A DNA stretch of 64,000 nucleotides from Nocardioides sp. (GTDB taxonomy: Bacteria; Actinomycetota; Actinomycetes; Propionibacteriales; Nocardioidaceae): positions 1 through 64,000 of the forward strand of contig NZ_JAOPWY010000138.1 of the NCBI RefSeq assembly GCF_025965415.1. Direction: 5' to 3'. Both the position numbers and the translations under genes were made by a program. The notes below the pieces were generated by a model, which was not told the origin of the DNA, did no database searches, and was given only the letters and a program-made list of their open reading frames with translations. Below are positions 39,935-49,838 of this stretch, in pieces (the first letter of the stretch is position 1; the number at the start of each line of letters is the position of its first letter).

Positions 39935-40609
39935 TCAACGGGCCGTCAGCAACCGGACGGCCAGCGCGACGTCGAGCTCGGTGTCGATGTCGATGCCCTC
40001 GTCCTCGGCCATCACGAAGAGCCCGATCGTGCCGCCGAGGCGGTTGTCGTGCTGCTCGTAGACCTCGGTGCGGGTGAGGTAGAGCGAGCCCGTCTCGCGG
40101 TAGCGCCGGGTCTCGTCCGTCAGGTCCTGGCGCCGTGGCCGCGCGGCGACGTCGTACGCCGCTGTCGGCGGGTTGCCGGCCCGCCAGATGAACGGCGGCT
40201 GCTCGACGACCCCGACCATCGAGTCGACACCGGTGGCGGCGAACTCGGACAGGGCGCGAGCCAGCGTGCCGTCGTGGCGCACGGGCGAGGTCGCCTGCAG
40301 CAGCATGACGGCGTCGGGCCGGCATTGCTCGCGGCTCACCTGCTCGATCGCGTGGCGCACGACCGGCTCGGTGGGGGTGGTGTCCTGGGCGAGCTCGTCG
40401 GGTCGCAGCCAGGGCACCCGGGCGCCGGCCGCCCGGGCGACCTCGGCGATCTCCTCGTCGTCGGTGGAGACCAGCACGTCGAGGTCGGGCACGGCGAGTG
40501 CCTGCTCGATCGTCCAGGCGATGAGGGGCTTGCCGCCCACGTCGAGGAGGTTCTTGCGCGGCACGCCCTTGGAGCCGCCGCGAGCGGGGATCACGCAGAG
40601 GACGCTCAT
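39935..40609 (-). CDS. CMP-N-acetylneuraminate/nonulosonate cytidylyltransferase-like
   Basis: MSVLCVIPARGGSKGVPRKNLLDVGGKPLIAWTIEQAL; VSTDDEEIAEVARAAGA; MLLQATSPVRHDGTLARAL. Confidence 0.9.
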   Translation of the reverse strand: MSVLCVIPARGGSKGVPRKNLLDVGGKPLIAWTIEQALAVPDLDVLVSTDDEEIAEVARAAGARVPWLRPDELAQDTTPTEPVVRHAIEQVSREQCRPDAVMLLQATSPVRHDGTLARALSEFAATGVDSMVGVVEQPPFIWRAGNPPTAAYDVAARPRRQDLTDETRRYRETGSLYLTRTEVYEQHDNRLGGTIGLFVMAEDEGIDIDTELDVALAVRLLTAR

Positions 40610-41655
40610 CGGACGGACTCCCGCAGCACCTCGGCGATGCGGCGCGCCGGCTCGACGAGTGGCCGCAGGGGCGGCGGCGTCGGGGTGCTTCCGGAGCGGT
40701 GCATGCCATAACGCTCCCAGAACTCGCCGAGCCACGCGGGTGGGGCCGGAAAGTCGACCCACGCGTCGCGACCGCGCGCCGCCGCCTCGAGCACGCCGGT
40801 CGAGAAGACGCTCACGATCGGAGCGGCGAGGTCGACGAGCGGGACGGCGGAGGTGTCGACGGTGATGCCGGCACGGCGGTAGGTCGCCAGGACGGCGCGC
40901 GACGTGAGGTCACGCTCGGAGGGGTGCGGGCGGTAGACGGCGCCGTGCTCCCGGCAGGTGGCCAGGGCGGCATGGGCGAGGCGCGCCCGCGAGATCTCCG
41001 CGGCGTGCCCCTGCCCGAGGTAGACGAGCGGGGACGGCGACGCGGGTCGAGCATGGGCGGCGTCGAGACCTTTGCCGGCCACCCACAGCAGCTGGCTCCC
41101 GACCGTCGTCACCGTGACGTCCTGCCTGCCGGCGGTCCAGAACGCTGCGTCCGCGTCGCTCCACGCCAGCAGGTGCGCGGCGCGCGGCAGGGGCGGGGCG
41201 AAGGGGGTCAGCGCGCCGTGCTGCGAGACGAGGAAGGGCACGCCGAGGTCCTCGGCCACGTCGAAGGCGGCGGCGCCGATCTCGGTGTAGTGGCCCGCTG
41301 CCAGGACGGCCCGGGGTTCGACGAGCGCGGGGAGCTCCGCCAGCGCGACGGTGCGCCGGGTGTGACCGGCGTACGACGACGGGGGCTGCCAGCCGACGGG
41401 GGCGACGATCGCGGTGAGGTCGCCCGGCAGGTGGGCGAGGGGCGCCACGACGGCCCGGTCGACGCTGGCGTGCGTGGCCTCGACCGCCACGAGGATGTCG
41501 GCCCCGGCGTCCGGCGCGAGGAGGTCGACGTACGTCGCGGCCGGCGGGCGCAGTCGGCTGCGCGCCGAGCGGGCGGCGCCGCGGACGGGGTGGCGGCTCT
41601 CGTGCCACCGGCGCCACGCGACGAGGTCGCCGGGATGCTTCAGGCCGTGTCCCAT
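40606..41655 (-). CDS. Putative GT-B type glycosyltransferase-like protein
   Basis: LGVPFLVSQHGALTPFAPPLPRAAHLLAWSDADAAFWTAG, HGAVYRPHPSERDLTSRAVLATYRRAG, VSVFSTGVLEAAARGRDAWVDFP; coupled to the neuA-like gene. Confidence 0.6.
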   Translation of the reverse strand: MGHGLKHPGDLVAWRRWHESRHPVRGAARSARSRLRPPAATYVDLLAPDAGADILVAVEATHASVDRAVVAPLAHLPGDLTAIVAPVGWQPPSSYAGHTRRTVALAELPALVEPRAVLAAGHYTEIGAAAFDVAEDLGVPFLVSQHGALTPFAPPLPRAAHLLAWSDADAAFWTAGRQDVTVTTVGSQLLWVAGKGLDAAHARPASPSPLVYLGQGHAAEISRARLAHAALATCREHGAVYRPHPSERDLTSRAVLATYRRAGITVDTSAVPLVDLAAPIVSVFSTGVLEAAARGRDAWVDFPAPPAWLGEFWERYGMHRSGSTPTPPPLRPLVEPARRIAEVLRESVR

Positions 41656-42644
41656 GCGTCCTCCAGGACGGCGACCCGGTGGTCGAAGGTGTGCTCCGCG
41701 AGCGTGCGGGCACGAGCGGCTTCGCGGACCCGGTGGGTCCACGCGGCGTCGGCCACCGCCCGCTGGCAGAGATCGGTGAGCTCCTCGGGAGTGGTCCAGG
41801 GGAGCACCTCGGTGCCCGGCTCGTAGAGGCCCTCCAGGTCGGTCCGGTCGATCAGCTGGACGCCGCCGACCCCGGCCGCCTCGAACGTGCGCATCGTGAA
41901 CCCGTCCTGGTCGCCGTGGAGGTTGAGCGTGGCCGCGGAGGACGCCATCACGTCGTACGCCGCCGCGCGCGCGAGGTCGCGGCCGGCCGGCACTCCGGGG
42001 GTGCCCAGCCGCCAGGTGCGCAGCCGGTCAACGGGATGGCTCGACCAGTCGCGTCCGTAGGCGCGGACGGGGACGCCGTGGTCGTGGAGGACGGTCAGCA
42101 CCTGCTCGCGCACGGGGTAGCGCGCGCCGATGAGGGTGACGACCGGAGTGTGGCGGGTCGTGGGTGACGCCACCAGTCGGTGGTCGTAGGCGAGCGGGAG
42201 GTGACGGGAATCGAGGGCAGCCGCGTCGAAGTCGACGTCATCGAGCGCCGAGTAGGTCGCGATCGGTCCGATGCGGGCGAGGCGCTCGGTCGTCCAACGG
42301 GTGCGGCGCACCTCGTCGTAGAGCCAGGTGATGCGGGGGATGCCGTCGAGGGCGTCCCAGAACGGCTGCTCGAGGGTGTCGCCCTTGACGACGACCACGG
42401 CTTGCGGGTGGCTGTGCTCCGCCGCCGCGAGCGCGCCTGCGGTCTCCTCCTGCGCCAGGCGCCGCAGGGATCCGGCTCCGAGCCTGCGCGGAAGCTGGTG
42501 GCGCACCTGGTGCCACGCCCGTCCGGCGACGCCCTCGTGGGCGTCGTAGACGTGGGTCGAGACCTCGTGACCGCGCGCGGTGAGCGCAGCGGCGATCGCC
42601 GAGTGGTAGCCGTGGAAGCCCGGGCTGACCAGCAGCACCTTCAC
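41640..42644 (-). CDS. CgeB-like glycosyltransferase
   Basis: MKVLLVSPGFHGYHSAIAAALTARGHEVSTHVYD; WLYDEVRRTRWTTERLARIG; NLHGDQDGFTMRTFEAAGVGGVQLIDR...LYEPGTEVLPWTTPEEL. Confidence 0.8.
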   Translation of the reverse strand: MKVLLVSPGFHGYHSAIAAALTARGHEVSTHVYDAHEGVAGRAWHQVRHQLPRRLGAGSLRRLAQEETAGALAAAEHSHPQAVVVVKGDTLEQPFWDALDGIPRITWLYDEVRRTRWTTERLARIGPIATYSALDDVDFDAAALDSRHLPLAYDHRLVASPTTRHTPVVTLIGARYPVREQVLTVLHDHGVPVRAYGRDWSSHPVDRLRTWRLGTPGVPAGRDLARAAAYDVMASSAATLNLHGDQDGFTMRTFEAAGVGGVQLIDRTDLEGLYEPGTEVLPWTTPEELTDLCQRAVADAAWTHRVREAARARTLAEHTFDHRVAVLEDAWDTA

Positions 42645-42648
42645 CGGC

Positions 42649-43200
42649 TCATGCCCCGACAGGTCGTGCGGGGATGCCGACGACGGTCTGACCCGGTGCC
42701 ACGTCCTTGGTGACCACTGCGTGGGCGCCCACCGTGGCGCCGTCGCCGATCGTCACGCCGCCGAGGACGACGGAGCGCTGGCCGAGGAAGACGCGGTCGC
42801 CGATGACGATCGGACCGGACCCGTGCACCCGGTGGCGGTCGTCGCGGTCGTGGTCGGAGGACCCGACGAAGACCCCGTCGGCGATGACGCAGTCGGAGCC
42901 GATCGTCACCGGGTCCAGCGCGTGCACGTGGACGCCGTGGCCGAGGTAGGTGCGGTCGCCGATACGCAGCTCGCCGCCGTCAGGCTCGCTGGCCAGCCAG
43001 GCTCCCTCGAAGACGGAGCAACCGGAGCCGAGGTGGATGCGCTCGACACCCTGGAGCCTGTGGGGGCGGACGATGACGGTGCCCTCGCCGAGGCTGCCGA
43101 AGGCTCGGCGGTAGAGCACGCGGGTCACGGCCTGTCCCGACCGCCAGCGCAGGCTCGGCCGGAGCTGGGCCAGGCTGCGCGCGAGAGTCACAGCGGTCAC
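42649..43200 (-). CDS. Hexapeptide-repeat (left-handed beta-helix) acyltransferase
   Basis: [23 protein letters not shown]...[57 protein letters not shown] start. Confidence 0.92.
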   Translation of the reverse strand: MTAVTLARSLAQLRPSLRWRSGQAVTRVLYRRAFGSLGEGTVIVRPHRLQGVERIHLGSGCSVFEGAWLASEPDGGELRIGDRTYLGHGVHVHALDPVTIGSDCVIADGVFVGSSDHDRDDRHRVHGSGPIVIGDRVFLGQRSVVLGGVTIGDGATVGAHAVVTKDVAPGQTVVGIPARPVGA

Positions 43201-43219
43201 TCTAGTGATCTGGTCGACT

Positions 43220-44086
43220 TCACGGAGCAGGACAGCCGAGCCGCCTGGACTGGACGACCTTGCCCGCCTCGTACGCGATGAGGGTGGCCCACCGTCGGCG
43301 ATCGTCTGCCGAGCCCCGCCACGGGAACTGCTTGAGGAGCAGCAGCTCGTGGTGGATCCGGCGCAGCGCCGACTTGGGCACGACCTCGGGAGGACGGAAC
43401 TTCTCGTAGAGGGTGGCCGTGCCGCGACCCGAGTTGTACTGCTGGCGCAGGACACCGCGCAGGTCCGTGCGGATGCGGTAGTGGAGCAGGGCCTCCGGCA
43501 CGTAGGTGAACCGGTAGCCGAGGTCCCAGGCGCGCCAGGCGAAGTCGATCTCCTCGGCGCCGGCCGGGAAGCCCTCGTCGTAGCCGCCCACTCGCTCCCA
43601 GACCTCACGATGCATCGCCGTGTTGCCGCCGAGACCGTAGGTGCGGCCGCCCCAGGTCTCGTACAGGCCGGTGCTGATCGAGTCGATCGGCACCCAGCCG
43701 GAGGAAGGGCCCGAGAGGGTCACTGTCTCGGCCGGGCCGCTGGCCAGCGGGCTTCCGTCGAGCGCCCGGTGAAGGGCCGCCACCCACCGTGGATCGACGG
43801 CGTCGTCCGCGTCGCAGACGAGGATGCGGTCAGTGGCGGCGTGCTGGATGCCCACGTTGCGGGCGACGGACACGCCGCGGCCGCGAGACGCGTCGACGAT
43901 CCGAATGTCCGGCAACGCGTCGGTCCATCCGGCGACCACGTCGGCCAGGTCGTCCGTGGAGCCGTTGTCCGCAACGACGACCTCGAAGCTCGGTGCATCG
44001 CGCTGCGCGGCAAGGGCCCGCAGCTGGTGGTGGATCACGTGTGCCGCGTTGTAGGTCGGGATGACCACGGAGCAGGCGAGTCGCAC
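43220..44086 (-). CDS. GT2 family glycosyltransferase
   Basis: [72 protein letters not shown]. Confidence 0.92.
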   Translation of the reverse strand: MRLACSVVIPTYNAAHVIHHQLRALAAQRDAPSFEVVVADNGSTDDLADVVAGWTDALPDIRIVDASRGRGVSVARNVGIQHAATDRILVCDADDAVDPRWVAALHRALDGSPLASGPAETVTLSGPSSGWVPIDSISTGLYETWGGRTYGLGGNTAMHREVWERVGGYDEGFPAGAEEIDFAWRAWDLGYRFTYVPEALLHYRIRTDLRGVLRQQYNSGRGTATLYEKFRPPEVVPKSALRRIHHELLLLKQFPWRGSADDRRRWATLIAYEAGKVVQSRRLGCPAP

Positions 44087-44128
44087 CGTCCCAGCCTAGA
44101 GAGTCCCGGCGTGGGTCACACTGGCACC

Positions 44129-44992
44129 GTGCATCCCACGTATGCCCTTCGGCAGCTCAAGCACGCGGCGTTCGTGCAGCGCAAGCGGGCACGTAGGGCG
44201 TATCGGCACGGCAAGTTCGCCGTGGCCACGGCGGCATTCAGGGACATGGAGAGGATCCACCCCTACGCCTATCGACCCGAGCGCTACTCCGACACGTTCC
44301 TGGCCACCGACGTCGAGGTGCGCGGCACGAGCGCGTTCCCGCGCCAGGTGTTCGCGCTGTGGACAGGGAGCAACCCCATGTCCGAGAACCGGTCGAGGAA
44401 CCTGGAGGCCATCAAGGAGAGCATCGGTCTCCCGCTGGAGCTCGTGACGCCGGCGACCCTCCACCGATGGCTCGTTCCCGGGCATCCGCTCCACCCGGCG
44501 TACGAACAGTTGTCCCTGATCCATCGATCCGACTACCTCCGTGGGTACCTCATGCATCACCATGGCGGCGCGTACGTCGACATCAAGCTGCCACTCGCTT
44601 CCTGGGAGCCCGCCTGGCGGCAGATGGCAGACGATCCGGCTGCATGGGTGACGAGCTACCGGGCCGATCATGCCGACTGGATCGGAAAGCTCCCAGGGCG
44701 CCTGGGCCGCGACCTGTTGGTCCGCTACAGGCTGATGTTCGGGAAGGGTGGCTTCATGATGAGGTCGTACACGCCCATCACTGCTTCGTGGGTCGAGCAG
44801 ATGCACCGTGTGCTCGACTCGCGGCTCGACGCCCTGTCGGAGCATCCTGGCGGCGTGTTCGGGGACGCCGGCGGATATCCGCTCGGCTGGACTGATCTTC
44901 TCGGGCGCATCCTCGACCCCCTCACCCTCAAGTACGCAGATCACGTGCGGTTCGACGAGCGACTGCTGCTCGACTTCCACGACTACCGGTGA
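44129..44992 (+). CDS. Capsular polysaccharide synthesis / GT32-like glycosyltransferase
   Basis: VFALWTGSNPMSENRSRNLEAI; SLIHRSDYLRGYLMHHHGGAYVDIKLPLASW; GTG start inferred. Confidence 0.8.
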   Translation: MHPTYALRQLKHAAFVQRKRARRAYRHGKFAVATAAFRDMERIHPYAYRPERYSDTFLATDVEVRGTSAFPRQVFALWTGSNPMSENRSRNLEAIKESIGLPLELVTPATLHRWLVPGHPLHPAYEQLSLIHRSDYLRGYLMHHHGGAYVDIKLPLASWEPAWRQMADDPAAWVTSYRADHADWIGKLPGRLGRDLLVRYRLMFGKGGFMMRSYTPITASWVEQMHRVLDSRLDALSEHPGGVFGDAGGYPLGWTDLLGRILDPLTLKYADHVRFDERLLLDFHDYR

Positions 44993-45056
44993 CGTGTCGG
45001 AGCCGCCGGATCGCATCATGCCTCGCGGCCGGCCGGCGTGTGCTACCCATCTACTT

Positions 45057-45941
45057 GTGACGGCACTGGACTATGCGCGACGGCTCAAGCACAGGGGCTT
45101 GGTGGCGCGCAAGCGGGCCCGCACCGGTTACGTCCGTGCCAGAGACTCGGCCTTCAGGTTGTATGACCGCCACGTTCCGTACCAGTTCGACATCGACCGA
45201 CACCGGGACTCGTGGGGCAACCTCCCACGGATGTACTTCCTCGACCGCGAGCCTCCCCCGGGGACCGAGACCGACCGTACGGTCCCTGACGTCATCTACA
45301 GCTTCTGGACCGGGGACAATCAGATGGGTCCGGCTCGGCAACAGGGCATCGAGTCCATCGTCGCGCACAACCCCGACCTCGCGCACGTGCTCGTGACGCC
45401 GGACAACCTGACCGAGTTCGTGCTTCCGCAGCACCCTCTCCACCCGGCGTACGCACACCTCTCGCTGGTTCACCGCGCGGACTACCTCCGGGCCTACTTC
45501 ATGCATCACTACGGCGGCGGGTACTCGGACATCAAGCAGACCGATCACGGGTGGCGACATGCATGGCAGACGCTGTCGGACAGTCCAGAGCTGTGGGCGA
45601 TCGGCTACCCGGAGGTCAGCTCGGCCAGCTGCGGAGGGCGAGACCTCAAGCTGGGTCCTGACGTCCGGCGTCGATTCAACTCGCTCATCGGCTACGCGGC
45701 CTTCGTCTTCCGCCCCAACAGCCCCTTCACGGCGGAGTGGCTTCGCGAGGTCGAGCGACGGCTGGACTTCTATTCCCAGCAGCTGGTCCTGGCTCCGGGC
45801 AACACGTGGGGTGACAACCCCGGATACCCGATCGGTTGGATCGAGCTCGGGTCGGACCTCTTCCACCCCCTGCAACTGAAGTACCTCACCCACATCGGGC
45901 AAGACCCGGCCTTGCTGCCACACCTCGATGATCATCGGTAG
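45057..45941 (+). CDS. Capsular polysaccharide synthesis / GT32-like glycosyltransferase (paralogue of 44129..44992)
   Basis: IYSFWTGDNQMGPARQQGIESI; SLVHRADYLRAYFMHHYGGGYSDIKQTDHGW; GTG start inferred. Confidence 0.8.
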   Translation: MTALDYARRLKHRGLVARKRARTGYVRARDSAFRLYDRHVPYQFDIDRHRDSWGNLPRMYFLDREPPPGTETDRTVPDVIYSFWTGDNQMGPARQQGIESIVAHNPDLAHVLVTPDNLTEFVLPQHPLHPAYAHLSLVHRADYLRAYFMHHYGGGYSDIKQTDHGWRHAWQTLSDSPELWAIGYPEVSSASCGGRDLKLGPDVRRRFNSLIGYAAFVFRPNSPFTAEWLREVERRLDFYSQQLVLAPGNTWGDNPGYPIGWIELGSDLFHPLQLKYLTHIGQDPALLPHLDDHR

Positions 45942-45961
45942 GGCGTGTGGTGCGAGGTGAG

Positions 45962-47857
45962 TCACGCGAGCCCGCGACTCTCCGTCCCATCGAGGGAACC
46001 CAGCCGCACCAGGTGATCGAACGTTGCGTTGCTCTTGCGGACCTCGTCGAAGGTGCCAGAGCTGGCAACCACGCCGCTCTCCATGAACACCAGCCGATCG
46101 CAGTGACGGACAGTCGACAGCCGGTGCGCGACGACGACGACGGTCATCGAGCCGTGAAGGCCCTCGATCGTGTCGGTGATGCTGCGCTCCGTCTGGTTGT
46201 CCAGCGCCGAGGTCGCCTCGTCGAGAACGAGCAACGACGGGTTGCGGTAGAGGGCTCGGGCGATGCCTATGCGTTGACGTTGGCCACCCGAGAGCCGCAT
46301 CCCCCGCTCTCCGGCTGCTGTGTCGAGGCCGTGAGGGAGGTCGGCGATCAGGTCGTTGAGCTGGGCACGGTCGATGGCCGCCTGTAGCCGCACCGGATCG
46401 ACGTCCTCGTCGAAGGCGATGTTGGCGCGGATGCTCGTGTCTAGGAGGGTGACCTCCTGGGGTACGACGGCCAGCTGCTTCTGCCACGCGGGGAGGTTGT
46501 CGAAGACCGAGACGCCACCGGCGGTGAGCTGTCCGGAGCGGGGGGTGTGGAGCCCCAGCAGCACGTCGACCAGCGTGCTCTTGCCCGCACCGCTCATGCC
46601 GATGACGGCAAGTGACGTGCCGAACGGGATATCGAGGTCAACTCCGGCCAGAACGTCCATGTCCGGGCGGTCAGGATAGGCAAAGCGGAGGTCACGCACC
46701 GCGATGTCGCCCCTGGGCACGACCTCCGTGACGACTTGTGCGGTCTCCTCCGAGCGGCTCTGTCGCATCGCTCGACTCACCGTGACCAGGTGCTCGAGGG
46801 GAGCGCGTGCGTAGCGCACTCCTGACAGCGCACTGATCAAGCGGACCGAGCTGGGCAGCACACGGGTGCCGGCCGCGACGAAGAGTCCGAGGAGGACCAG
46901 CCCGTCCTCGGCGCTGCCCCCGGTGGTGGCCACGGCTGCGAGGACACCGATGCCCAGGACGAACACGATCTCGAGGAAGTAGGACGGCAGGGAGGTGAGG
47001 ACCGCGGCGTGGACATCGGCATCGGCGCCTTCGGCACTCTTGGTGCGGAACTCGTCGACGAAGGACTGGTGCGCCCGCCGCAGCCGGATCTCCTTCACCG
47101 CGGTCAACGACTGGAGGCTCGACGTCGACACTGCCTGGGACGCGACGCGGGTGCGTTCGCCGGCGGCCTGGATCCTGGGGCGGATCACCCGCTGGACGAC
47201 GAAGGCCGCGACGCCGAAGTAGGTGGCCGCTGCGAGGGCGATGGCCGGCGAGATCACGAGGAGGGAGCCGAAGATGAAGACGATGGTGAACACTTCTGTG
47301 AGGGCCGACAGGGCTGAGGACAACCCGCCGGTGTAGCCCATGGAGACGGCGCCCTGGATCGCCCACAGCTTGTCGCCGGTGTTCTGCCGGAGGTGCCACC
47401 AGTACGGTGCCGTCAGGTAGCCCTCCAGCATGCCCGTCGAGATGCTGACGTTCTGTCTCGCCATGAAGCGGAGCTGCCAGCGGCGGACGAGCAGTGCCGC
47501 GACGTCCTTGACCACGAAGGTGCCGAAGATGATCAGGGCGAGCACCAGTACGAGCCCACGCGGGCTGGGGTTGCCCAGGAGGTCGCTCACCCACCCCACG
47601 GCACCGGAGTCGAGCGGCTGTCCGGTGACGTACTGCATCATCGGCAGCATCGCGACGACGCCCACCATGTCGAGCACGGCGAGGAGCGCCGAGAGCACGA
47701 TGGAAAGCACCAGCCGTCGTCGGGTCGGATGGTCGATCAGCTCCCCCGTCCCAGGTGGGAAGCCGAGCAGTCCAGCCAAGCGGCGAAGGGGGGTTCCGGT
47801 CAGGCTCAGCACCAGCACAGTCTGCCGGTTGGCTTGCAGGGACGCGGGTCTCTGCAC
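45962..47857 (-). CDS. ABC transporter, fused permease-ATPase (polysaccharide/lipid exporter type)
   Basis: TM domain plus VIGMSGAGKSTLVDVLLGLHTPRSG, RLSGGQRQRIGIARALYRNPSLLVLDEATSALD. Confidence 0.93.
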   Translation of the reverse strand: MQRPASLQANRQTVLVLSLTGTPLRRLAGLLGFPPGTGELIDHPTRRRLVLSIVLSALLAVLDMVGVVAMLPMMQYVTGQPLDSGAVGWVSDLLGNPSPRGLVLVLALIIFGTFVVKDVAALLVRRWQLRFMARQNVSISTGMLEGYLTAPYWWHLRQNTGDKLWAIQGAVSMGYTGGLSSALSALTEVFTIVFIFGSLLVISPAIALAAATYFGVAAFVVQRVIRPRIQAAGERTRVASQAVSTSSLQSLTAVKEIRLRRAHQSFVDEFRTKSAEGADADVHAAVLTSLPSYFLEIVFVLGIGVLAAVATTGGSAEDGLVLLGLFVAAGTRVLPSSVRLISALSGVRYARAPLEHLVTVSRAMRQSRSEETAQVVTEVVPRGDIAVRDLRFAYPDRPDMDVLAGVDLDIPFGTSLAVIGMSGAGKSTLVDVLLGLHTPRSGQLTAGGVSVFDNLPAWQKQLAVVPQEVTLLDTSIRANIAFDEDVDPVRLQAAIDRAQLNDLIADLPHGLDTAAGERGMRLSGGQRQRIGIARALYRNPSLLVLDEATSALDNQTERSITDTIEGLHGSMTVVVVAHRLSTVRHCDRLVFMESGVVASSGTFDEVRKSNATFDHLVRLGSLDGTESRGLA

Positions 47858-47893
47858 ATTTACGTGCGTCCCGTCATCGGGGCGAGGGGCACG

Positions 47894-48622
47894 TCACCCC
47901 ACCCGGCGGCGTCCGATGGCGCGAAGATGAGCAGCAGTCGCATGACGCAGCCTGCTGCGGCCGGGGGAGATGCGGAGGCACTGCCGCAGCGCGTGTCGGA
48001 CCTGCGGGCTCCCGTTCCCGGACTTGAGCTGGTCGACCGCGAGGTGGAAGACGATGGGCTCGAGCCACACGTCGATGTCGCTCTCCTGGCCAAGGTGCTT
48101 GCGCAGCATGTGCAGACGCTCCACTCCGCGCTGCAGGTCGGTGTGCTCGTCCAGGCGCGAGGTGAGGGAGCTCGCGACGCGACGCCACGTCACCAGAGGT
48201 CGGTCCACGTAGACGAATGCATGCCTGCGAGCGAGTCGGAGCCACATGTCGCTGTAGGCGACGGCCGCGTCGGGTGCTGTGTCCAGAGCCGCGAGCTGCG
48301 CCGCCAACCTGTCGGGCCCATGACGTCGTCAGCCGCCAGAAAGGCGACGAAGGGGGTTCGGATCAGGTCCAGCGCCTCGTTGAACGTGGCGCAGATGCCG
48401 CGTCTGCTGTCGTGGAAGACGGTACGAGCCTCGAGGCCCAGGTCGGCCAAGGCCCGGTTGATGACCTCGACGCTGTCGTCACTTGACGCGTCGTCGTTCA
48501 CGACCAGCTCGAACGAGTCGAGCGACTGGGAAGCAACGGAGGCGAGTGCCTCCCGCACGTAGGGGGGCATGGTTGTACGCCGCCAGCACGAGGGTCACGA
48601 CCGGCTCGGTGGAGTCCGTCAC
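47894..48622 (-). pseudogene. GT2 glycosyltransferase with two compensating 1-nt frameshifts
   Basis: VTDSTEPVVTLVLAAYNHAP (frame A) -> YVREALASVASQSLDSFELVVNDDASSDDSVEVINRAL...AADDVMGP (frame B) -> LAAQLAALDTAPDAAVAYSDMWLRLARRHAFVYVDRPLVTWRRV... (frame A). Confidence 0.8.
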
Positions 48623-48752
48623 CGGGCACACTGTGCCACGCCCCAGTCCGGACCTCGGGCCACGCGCAGATGTGCCCGAGGCGGCTGACACATCGCGGGT
48701 GTGGGCTCCGTGAGCCACTGACACCGCATCGCGCCGATGCAAGGATGGTCAC

Positions 48753-49838
48753 GTGATCCGGTTCATGGCGCCTGACCTTCCGACGCCCAGTGGCGGGGTC
48801 AAGGTCATCTACCGCTACGTCGAGCACCTGTGTGCCCTCGGCCACGACGCGCGCGTCTGGCACGGGACGCCGGGCTTCGCCTACGAGTCCTGGGGGTCCC
48901 CTGCCCCGGTAGACACCGGCACGGAGCTCGAGTTCGCTGCGGGTGACGTGCTCGTGATGCCCGAGACCGGCGGGTCGAAGTGGAGCTTCCTCAGTCAGGG
49001 CCAGCCCGTCGTGATGCTCTGCCAGGGCATGGACTTCGTCTTCGCCAACTCCGACTTCCTGGTCGACGAGCCGGGCGCCTACCCCGGCTGGCCCCAGGCC
49101 ACGGCAGCCATCGCCGTCTCCGATGCCATCCACACCTTCCTGGACCGAGCGTGCGAGGACGGGTTCCCGATCCACGACGTACCGGTCCAGATCGAGGACT
49201 GGTTCCAGCCGGCCGTCAAGGAGAAGCGGATCGCGCTGATGCCGCGCCGCCGCCGCGAGGACCTGCTCGGCGCCGTGCAGCTCGTCCGCCGCTCCGGTCA
49301 GCTCGGGGACTGGGAGATCGTGCTGATCGACGAGATGACGCAGCAGCAGGTTGCCGAGGAGCTCGGCCGGGCGGCGATCTTCCTGTTCGGCGCCGAGCGC
49401 GAGGGCGTCGGCCTGCCTGGCGCCGAGGCCATGGCCTCGGGTTGCTACGTCGTGGGTTTCACCGGCGACGGCGCCAAGGAGTACATGCTTCCTGAGCACT
49501 CGTCGGTCATCGCCGACTCGGACGTCGTCGACATGTGCGACCGCACGCTGGAGGCGATGCGCTGGTTCGAGGAGCAGCCGGCCGTCATCGCGGAGCGCGC
49601 TCGACGTGGCCACGACTGGGTGCGGTCGCGGCACAACGCTGACCTGGTACGCGCGAGGCTCGGGACGACGTTCGCCGCCCTCACCGCTCCGGGATCCCCC
49701 TCGCGGCTGCCCGACGACGTCGTGCTGAGCCACTACCAGGCGCACGCACCAGCGTCTGACCCCTACAACCGCGCCCGCGTCGCCGTGCGCAGCGCGGGAC
49801 GCCGGGTGCTGGATCGGCTCGAAGACCGCGGCCGATGA
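48753..49838 (+). CDS. GT4-like glycosyltransferase (WsaF-like arrangement)
   Basis: MIRFMAPDLPTPSGGVKVIYRYVEHLCALGHDARVWH; FLFGAEREGVGLPGAEAMASGCYVVGFTGDGAKEYM. Confidence 0.82.
   Translation: MIRFMAPDLPTPSGGVKVIYRYVEHLCALGHDARVWHGTPGFAYESWGSPAPVDTGTELEFAAGDVLVMPETGGSKWSFLSQGQPVVMLCQGMDFVFANSDFLVDEPGAYPGWPQATAAIAVSDAIHTFLDRACEDGFPIHDVPVQIEDWFQPAVKEKRIALMPRRRREDLLGAVQLVRRSGQLGDWEIVLIDEMTQQQVAEELGRAAIFLFGAEREGVGLPGAEAMASGCYVVGFTGDGAKEYMLPEHSSVIADSDVVDMCDRTLEAMRWFEEQPAVIAERARRGHDWVRSRHNADLVRARLGTTFAALTAPGSPSRLPDDVVLSHYQAHAPASDPYNRARVAVRSAGRRVLDRLEDRGR

Noticed and set aside
37781-40711. 976-aa plus-strand ORF in the track
   Set aside because: Antisense to the CBS-NeuB fusion and neuA-like genes; composition (V/G/D/R-rich) is typical of GC-rich antisense readthrough, with no recognisable domains.
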